In this document: positions 59,001-64,000 of the stretch, piece by piece
How the letters are laid out: every line of letters starts with the position of its first letter
Position numbering within the stretch: the stretch's first letter is position 1
DNA from: Chytriomyces cf. hyalinus JEL632
Lineage: Eukaryota > Chytridiomycota > Chytridiomycetes > Chytridiales > Chytriomycetaceae
Assembly: GCA_025435555.1 (NCBI GenBank)
Contig: JAIWWG010000019.1
Location: 124,001-188,000 of the forward strand
DNA: 64,000 nucleotides
Reading direction: 5' to 3'
Position numbers and translations under genes: made by a program
Notes under the pieces: generated by a model
Database searches by the model: none
Seen by the model: only the letters and a program-made list of their open reading frames with translations
Told to the model about the DNA's origin: nothing

Positions 59001-62000
59001 AGGATGAAGTTGCATGCAAGTGGATGGACTTCCAATAGGTGCAGTGCAAACTCGACAGTTGAAGTCACTTCGTGCTCCAGCTTGATGGCATATTTGGGCT
59101 GCACGTGGATTATCCACAAGCATTGCAAGTAATTGTGAAACAACAATCACATCCTCTCCGGTGCTTGAGTCAAGTACTTTGATTCCAAGAGATAGAGGGC
59201 TGCCTGGTGATTTATTCAGTACTGCAATGTCAAAATAAATACAGATTAATGTTACCTTCTCTCAAATCGTGCAAGACAACCTCAGCAATATCTGACCATG
59301 ATCCAGTGTTTGTAGTGGCAGCAAAGTTGATATATCGAGGACCATAAAACTTGTGCGGAAGCAATGGAAATATAACGAAAAAGTTTTCAAAGTGGTTGTA
59401 GCGCTTGGTTGTGTTTCCTGAAGTTTCATCTGAGCTGCAGATGACTGGAAAGTTGATGACTTTCCGGCCATTTGCTGAACAAATTCAGTTACTATCTTCA
59501 AAATAAATGCTTGCACACAAACCTCGAATACTGAGATTGCCCCTTTGAACAAGTGTCATTGCATCCCCTGGATGCAGTTCAACTGTAGTTGTGAAGTTTT
59601 GCAACAACACAGAATGGAAATGCTCAGCAACTTGCCCAAATGCCACAATACCAGGTTTTGGAAAACACTTAATAATGCCTTCTTCAAAATTGGGCATTAC
59701 AACAGTATCTCTAAAAGTGATATCAGCTAAATCACTAAAAACATTTAAGGAAGATCTCACCCAGCGTAAAATCGAGTTGAATTGTTGTCCATCCAAAGGC
59801 AAGGCGCTCTCACAGAAAATGCTAATGACTCAAAAATTTCTTGTGGATGTGTTGATAACTGTGGACCATATCGGATTTCCTTTGCAATAGATGGTGTTGC
59901 AAACGCAGATTCAATGAGCTCAGGAATAGGCCTGACAAAGATTTGAATGCCTGATGCAGATTTCCTTTCAATGGGCTGCACTTTGCAAAGCTTCTTGCGT
60001 AGCTTCAAAATTGCATTCAAAGAAGGGCACTTGACTTGCAGCAGTTCAAATATTCCCCAGAGAAGTTTCATTTGAGTAATACTGATGCGGCGACGCTTAG
60101 CAAATAGCAGACTGAATAGCAGAGCATGTGTTCTTGATGGAAATGGGTAGAAATGGCTGGATCCAAAGTCAGAAGCTGCATCATCAGAGTCCATATCAGA
60201 ACCATCATCAGAGTCCATATCAGAACCATCATCAGTGTCTGACAATTCCATGTCAGTTCTATCTGACTGATCAATACTGTTGCTGTCGCTTGTGCTGTGA
60301 TGTTCATCTGGTCCAGCCACAATTGCGCATTGTTCTTCTGCTCTGACACTTTTGTCACTGAGACAATCATTGGAATCTGCTGGCAACAGATCTGTCAGTC
60401 CATTTTGTAAATTGCTAACCCAGTCAAAAAGCCTTTACCTGCTTCAGTCTCAGCAATCATATTGATGCACTCTTGGTTGAATGCAAGGCTGTCAAAACTT
60501 TGCTGAGCAGAGCTTGTACTCTTGCATGAATGCATACTCCAAGCATCATCTGATTCCGACTCATTTGTGCAACGCTGCAGATGATGGTTCAGATTCCTTG
60601 CCCAGCGTTTCCCAGCAAATGGCGTGTTGCAGTTTGGACATCTGTGCTGACTTTGATGCATGTTGGGCACAAATTGGGATGAATCACAGAACAAATTGGG
60701 CATGTCGGAACAAATTGGAGCAAAGAAAAATGAGCCTCAGAACTGATCAGCATGCAAGGGTGATCTGATACAGTGTATCTTCCACTGCACAGGGGTCAAT
60801 CAGCTTTACTTTCCAGGGATCTACTGGCCAGCCAGTTTCTTACCGCCCTCGTCATCAGGATGAAGAGTTTGACCAATTCAGCCCCCAACAAAGGGGACCT
60901 GCCAGATTCTCCAACTCACCTCTTCAGGCTGGTCCATCAACTCAGATTGGTATGTTGCCTTTCACTACATGATGTTTCTCACCTCACTGTCTCATTCAAA
61001 TTCAGATATGCAGCCCTTTGTCTCTGTGATCAGAGATCTGAAAGAACAGTTTCAAGAGCAGGCTGAATACAGTAACAGTGAAACCACAGCTTTGAGGCAG
61101 TCTATTGCTATGCTCAGCAATAGCTTTGTGCCCAAGATGCGTGAGACAATTCCAAAAGCGTTGAGGACAGACATCAAACGTGCAAATGAGAAATATTTTG
61201 TCGCAACTGCCACCAAGTACGTTCTGAAACCAAATCTCACTAAGATAGAGGTGAAAACAAGTCCTATTGATATTCATCTTTATTAACTCTGCTTCTTCAC
61301 ATTCAGCATCACCTTGAAACAGAATGGGGACCCTTGATTGCAACATACAATGAAGATCAGCGCACCATGTTTATTGAAGAGATCAAGAGCTCATTTCGAA
61401 GCGCTCGCGACACTATGGTGAAGAAGGTGAGTTGATGGCATTGAGTATGAATGGCTCTGTTGTGCTGAACTAACTTTGCATTAATAGATCAAAGGACACT
61501 ACAATAAAAACACCGCTAATCTCACCCTTCAAAAATACGCTGTAGTTGTATTCGGTGATAGGTGCAAGTTGACGAATGACGTTCTGAAGCGTGCAGCGTT
61601 GATGGTAAGTGTTTCACGATGTTTCGCAATTGTGACACGAATATAAATACTCACCTTCACACAGCGCAGAGTCCGTGGTATGTTGAGGGTGAGGGTTCCC
61701 TACTTTGCGATCCTCATCGAGGAGATGAGGCGCATTGCAGGTCTTGGGCCGGGGGGTCCTGCTGAACTGGAACGGATCAAGGCCTTAGATCTGGCAACAT
61801 ACACAGATCAGGGCCCACAGGCAGCCGCTGACTCAAATGATGAGAACGAAGGGGTATAATCGCTGCTCACCTCAACAGCGGCATTGTTCCTTGCGACGGG
61901 TGGTCTTGCGACAGCTGGTCTTGCGACGAGTGCTCATTTTATACATAATAAATTTTTAACTTTACGAACGATAAATATTTTATTTTACTGCCCATAAATC

Positions 62001-63153
62001 CAGCTTTTGGGTTGACCGTTCATCGACTGGTTTGCAGATACGCGGCCGATATGCTTGCGAGATACGGCCGATAGGTTTCCGATGTTCGACCGATAAATCG
62101 GAAGAACATCGGCCGAATGGCGTGAGCGTCCGGATCTCGGCCGATTTATCGGTCGTGTATCGTCGCCGCATCGTCGCCGTTTTCGACTGATAAATCGGCC
62201 GATTTCGCCCGTGAAAAGATTGGGGGTGAACACAGCCGGACACTCGGGCATAACACACGACCGCTGGACCGACACCGTAATGGGCATCTGTCTTGGAAAC
62301 TATGTCGGAGGTCTTTCAGTCGGCTGGTGGAAAAAGAACCACAACGTTCACCACATAGTAACAAACCACCCAGAACACGACCCTGACATTCAACACATGC
62401 CATTCTTGGCAGTAACAAGCCGGCTCATGCACAACCTATACTCTACTTACTACAAACGCGTGATGGAGTTTGACGCCGTTGCACGTGTCATGATTCCCAT
62501 TCAGCACTACACATTTTATATCCTTCTCGCGTTTGGCAGATTCAACTTGTACGCAAACAGCTTTGCATACCTGTTTTCAAAGGACAGAGTTCCACATCGG
62601 TGGTTGGAACTTGGAGGGTTGGTTGTGTTTTGGACGTGGTATCCAATGCTATTGTCAACGCTGAAGGCAAAGCCTAGTTTGATTGTATTGCACGTATTGG
62701 TGAGTCACATGTTTACGGTGATTCTGCATGTGCAGATCACATTAAGCCATTTTGGGATGGATACGACGGTTGTGGAGGGTGAATCGTTTGCAGAGATGGC
62801 GTTGCGGACGAGTATGGATGTGGAGTGTCCCAGGTACATGGATTGGTTCCATGGAGGGCTGCAGGTAAAAAAATATTTTGTTTTGTGTTTTTGGGTTTGG
62901 AAGACTGATTCTTTTCCTTCATAAATAGTTCCAAGTTGTGCACCACATGTTTCCACGTGTACCACGCCATAATTTACGGGCTATTGTGCCGTTGGTGGAG
63001 GAGTTTGCAAAAGAGCACGGACTCACATATCATCGCTACAAGTTTATCAAAGGGAACTGGATTGTTTTACAGTGCCTTGCCAAAGTAGCGGCAGAGGTGC
63101 GTGAATCCATGCAGATTGCCGTGGACAAAATTAATGCAGAAAAGAATAAGTAA
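56005..63153 (+). CDS. Front-end fatty acid / sphingolipid desaturase with N-terminal cytochrome b5
   Basis: Exons 56005-56221, 56286-56618, 62236-62864 and 62929-63153 give 467 residues in closed phase. The cytochrome b5 domain has VYDLTKWAKFHPGG (haem His) near residue 60. The desaturase shows four membrane stretches and three histidine boxes: HDAGHSGITH, WKKNHNVHH and QVVHHMFPR, the last with Gln in place of the first His, the mark of front-end desaturases. It belongs to the delta-5/6/8 and delta-8 sphingolipid group; which one cannot be read. The second intron is 5617 bases, far larger than any other here, because a transposon sits in it; the donor splits the first His box (HD|AGH). Outer splice sites remain intact, so the gene may still work. 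Confidence 0.9.
56880..57165. repeat. Left subterminal repeat cluster of the transposon
   Basis: At least nine copies of ATCGG/CCGAT, many as CGGCCGAT or ATCGGCCG, in both orientations within about 285 bases. The density is far above background and is matched at the right end. Confidence 0.7.
57195..57272 (-). other. tRNA-like sequence with an RNA polymerase III B-box
   Basis: On the minus strand GGTTCAAGTCC matches the B-box consensus, and GATAGTCGTGGG upstream loosely resembles an A-box. The acceptor arms do not pair, so it is not a working tRNA. It could be a tRNA relic or a SINE-like fragment inside the element. Weak. Confidence 0.25.
57777..60703 (-). CDS. Transposase-like protein of the intronic element
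   Basis: A minus-strand multi-exon gene starting about 60703. The N-terminus has a zinc-finger-like block (RCPNCNTPFAGKRWARNLNHH, then LQRC; CxxC...HxxxxC). An Asp/Ser-rich acidic stretch follows with DGSDMDSDD repeats. The large last exon (57777-59150, 457 codons) reads RAAQICHQAGARSDFNCRVC, TPVEILHTLLLGVMKYL, GKDFKGLAQIGPLFFPW, KLKVHLLSHLPDNFRIWGPL and DIANSNRHSPSRDVAWAFA. The blocks 'PVEILHT.LLG..K', 'K.H.L.HLPD....GP' and 'SNRH.PSRD' recur in large fungal transposon proteins that I associate with CACTA/CMC-like elements. The family name is provisional. Confidence 0.6.
60775..61859 (+). CDS. Second protein of the intronic element (unknown)
   Basis: A plus-strand gene with about four exons, opposite the transposase. 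The first exon gives GPARFSNSPLQAGPSTQI; then MQPFVSVIRDLKEQFQEQ, NSFVPKMRETIPKALRTDIK, IKGHYNKNTANLTLQKYAVV, LTNDVLKRAALM and RRVRGMLRVRVPYFAILIEE. It ends with an acidic tail (DENEGV, stop at 61857). It is helical and basic in the middle. Possibly the DNA-binding or accessory protein of the element, by analogy with two-gene transposons. No domain recognised; exact start unclear. Confidence 0.5.
62030..62215. repeat. Right subterminal repeat cluster of the transposon
   Basis: At least seven CGGCCGAT/ATCGGCC copies (for example GATAAATCGG, CATCGGCCGAAT, CTCGGCCGATTTATCGG, AAATCGGCCGATTT) in about 185 bases, ending 20 bases before the desaturase acceptor. Confidence 0.7.
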
Positions 63154-63525
63154 ACAGTGTTGGGAAACCAAGATGGAGAGTTGATGGAGGAGGGGGTGTT
63201 TTTTCAATGTCATGTTTTTCCGTTGTTGCTTTTGTTGCGAGTTTGGTGGTTGGGACGCTTTCTCTCTCTTTTTTTTCTGTAGACTTTTTCTTTCTTAGCG
63301 CTGTTTTGCGTTTGCTGCTCGCGCCGTAATTTAAAATATGTTTGTAATATTTTATAAACCAATGGGTAAATATTTAAACATGTACAAGCTATTTATTTAC
63401 TTTATTGCTCAAATCATTCGTGTCGTTGTTTCTTTTCCGGCATTTTCAGTGGATGGATGGGGCCGCCCCACTAAACACTAAAAAAAGGAACACCACGTGG
63501 GGGTGTGTTTTGTAAGTGAAGAATT

Positions 63526-63708
63526 CTATTCAAAGAAAGCGTTTGCTTCAATTTTTGGGGATTTGATTTCGTCATAAATTGGTGCCACGCAATCCGTGTC
63601 ACGTAACACAAGAGAAAGGTTCGGGGTGAATTTCAGGGTTCCGACAATCACTGGATGGTCTTCCGAGTACCGGCCTGTGCTGCTGCTGCGAGGAGTGACT
63701 GGCTGTGG
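63526..63708 (-). CDS. Last exon of a minus-strand gene that continues past the right edge
   Basis: A frame preceded by a TAG acceptor (63709-63711) reads SSSTGRYSEDHPVIVGTLKF, then TPNLSLVLRDTDCVAPIYDE and a clean end NAFFE with a stop at 63526. The strand pattern 'VIVGTLKF...LSLVLRDTDCVAPI' resembles half an OB fold (as in CTC1-like proteins), but this is only a hint. Upstream exons around 63793-63890 (frame with SEAPNCTRVFDHVVHA) probably belong to it, but the joins could not be fixed. It converges on the desaturase. Confidence 0.5.
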   Translation of the reverse strand, partial: PQPVTPRSSSTGRYSEDHPVIVGTLKFTPNLSLVLRDTDCVAPIYDEIKSPKIEANAFFE

Positions 63709-64000
63709 CTACCAGTCCAGAAATGCGGATGTTCATGTGGCAGGGCTGGCAGGCAGAAGGAGGCATGGATCGGTCGGCAGATATGCGGAGATACCTGTAC
63801 ATAACACGACACCTGCATGGACGACATGGTCAAAAACGCGTGTGCAATTCGGCGCTTCGGAAAACAGTGCTACTGGACTACTTTTACTATTAGAATATGG
63901 ACACGAAAAACGCAAAAAAAAACATGTATGAGAAAAAAAATGCCAATCAAGAGCTTGGGAAAGATGGGGGGTGGGGCGGGGGTAAACGTTAAAGCAAACG

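Larger units (their letters stand above)
56650..62230. mobile_element. DNA transposon inserted in the desaturase intron (about 5.5 kb)
   Basis: Everything between the intron donor flank and acceptor flank at 62236 is foreign to the gene. It has subterminal regions packed with CGGCCGAT/ATCGG motifs at both ends (56880-57160 and 62030-62215) and two opposed multi-exon genes inside. Clustered short subterminal repeats are typical of CACTA/CMC- and KDZ-type elements, where they bind the transposase. Exact ends, inverted repeats and target duplication could not be fixed by eye; the left end may start near 56650 or nearer 56870. Confidence 0.7.

Overview
The window is nuclear DNA of a fungus, most likely an early-diverging zoosporic (chytrid-like) lineage. 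The direct evidence is dense, intron-rich genes with GT-AG introns mostly of 42-90 bases, a homocitrate synthase of the fungal alpha-aminoadipate lysine pathway, and HR1-C2-C1-kinase protein kinase C genes of the fungal Pkc1 type. These sit beside genes rare in yeasts and moulds: ABCA half-transporters, an egghead-like GT2, a LARGE/B4GAT1-like GT49 and a front-end cytochrome b5 desaturase. Species assignment is inference. Exon joins were derived by eye from splice consensus, reading phase and paralogue comparison.

Layout. 1-6.7 kb: the 5' part of a polyproline protein, an MCT-type MFS transporter, tRNA-Leu(AAG), a head-to-head pair of UPF0045/Ecm15-like thiamine-binding-fold genes, RPS24 and a membrane-anchored glycosyltransferase-like gene. 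6.8-14.7 kb: two divergent ABCA half-transporters. 15.3-16 kb: RPS12. 16.6-25.7 kb: PKC copy 1 (minus), COX6A, and PKC copy 2 (plus), which is visibly decayed. 25.8-29.7 kb: a possible RhoGAP-like gene and the egghead-like GT2. 30-37.6 kb: PKC copy 3 and ABCA copy 3 in tandem. 38.6-43.3 kb: a GH38 alpha-mannosidase. 44-45.7 kb: a secreted Pro/Gly/Tyr repeat protein with a Cys-rich, CBM19-like tail. 46.1-52.3 kb: homocitrate synthase, an SH3 protein, the GT49 enzyme and a secreted acid phosphatase. 52.5-55.6 kb: a TIR-Sel1-VIT-VWA tail-anchored protein. 56-63.2 kb: a desaturase whose second intron holds a roughly 5.5-kb DNA transposon. The right edge carries the 3' end of another minus-strand gene.

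Recurrent themes are local gene duplication (three PKC, three ABCA, two or three UPF0045-like units), membrane-lipid handling (ABCA, desaturase), and wall or glycan work (GT2, GT49, GT-B-like enzyme, mannosidase, chitin-module repeat protein, PKC wall-integrity kinases). The most unusual single gene is the TIR-Sel1-VIT-VWA protein. The most unusual structures are the transposon lying inside the codon for the first desaturase histidine box, and the PKC copy whose catalytic loop has been deleted.
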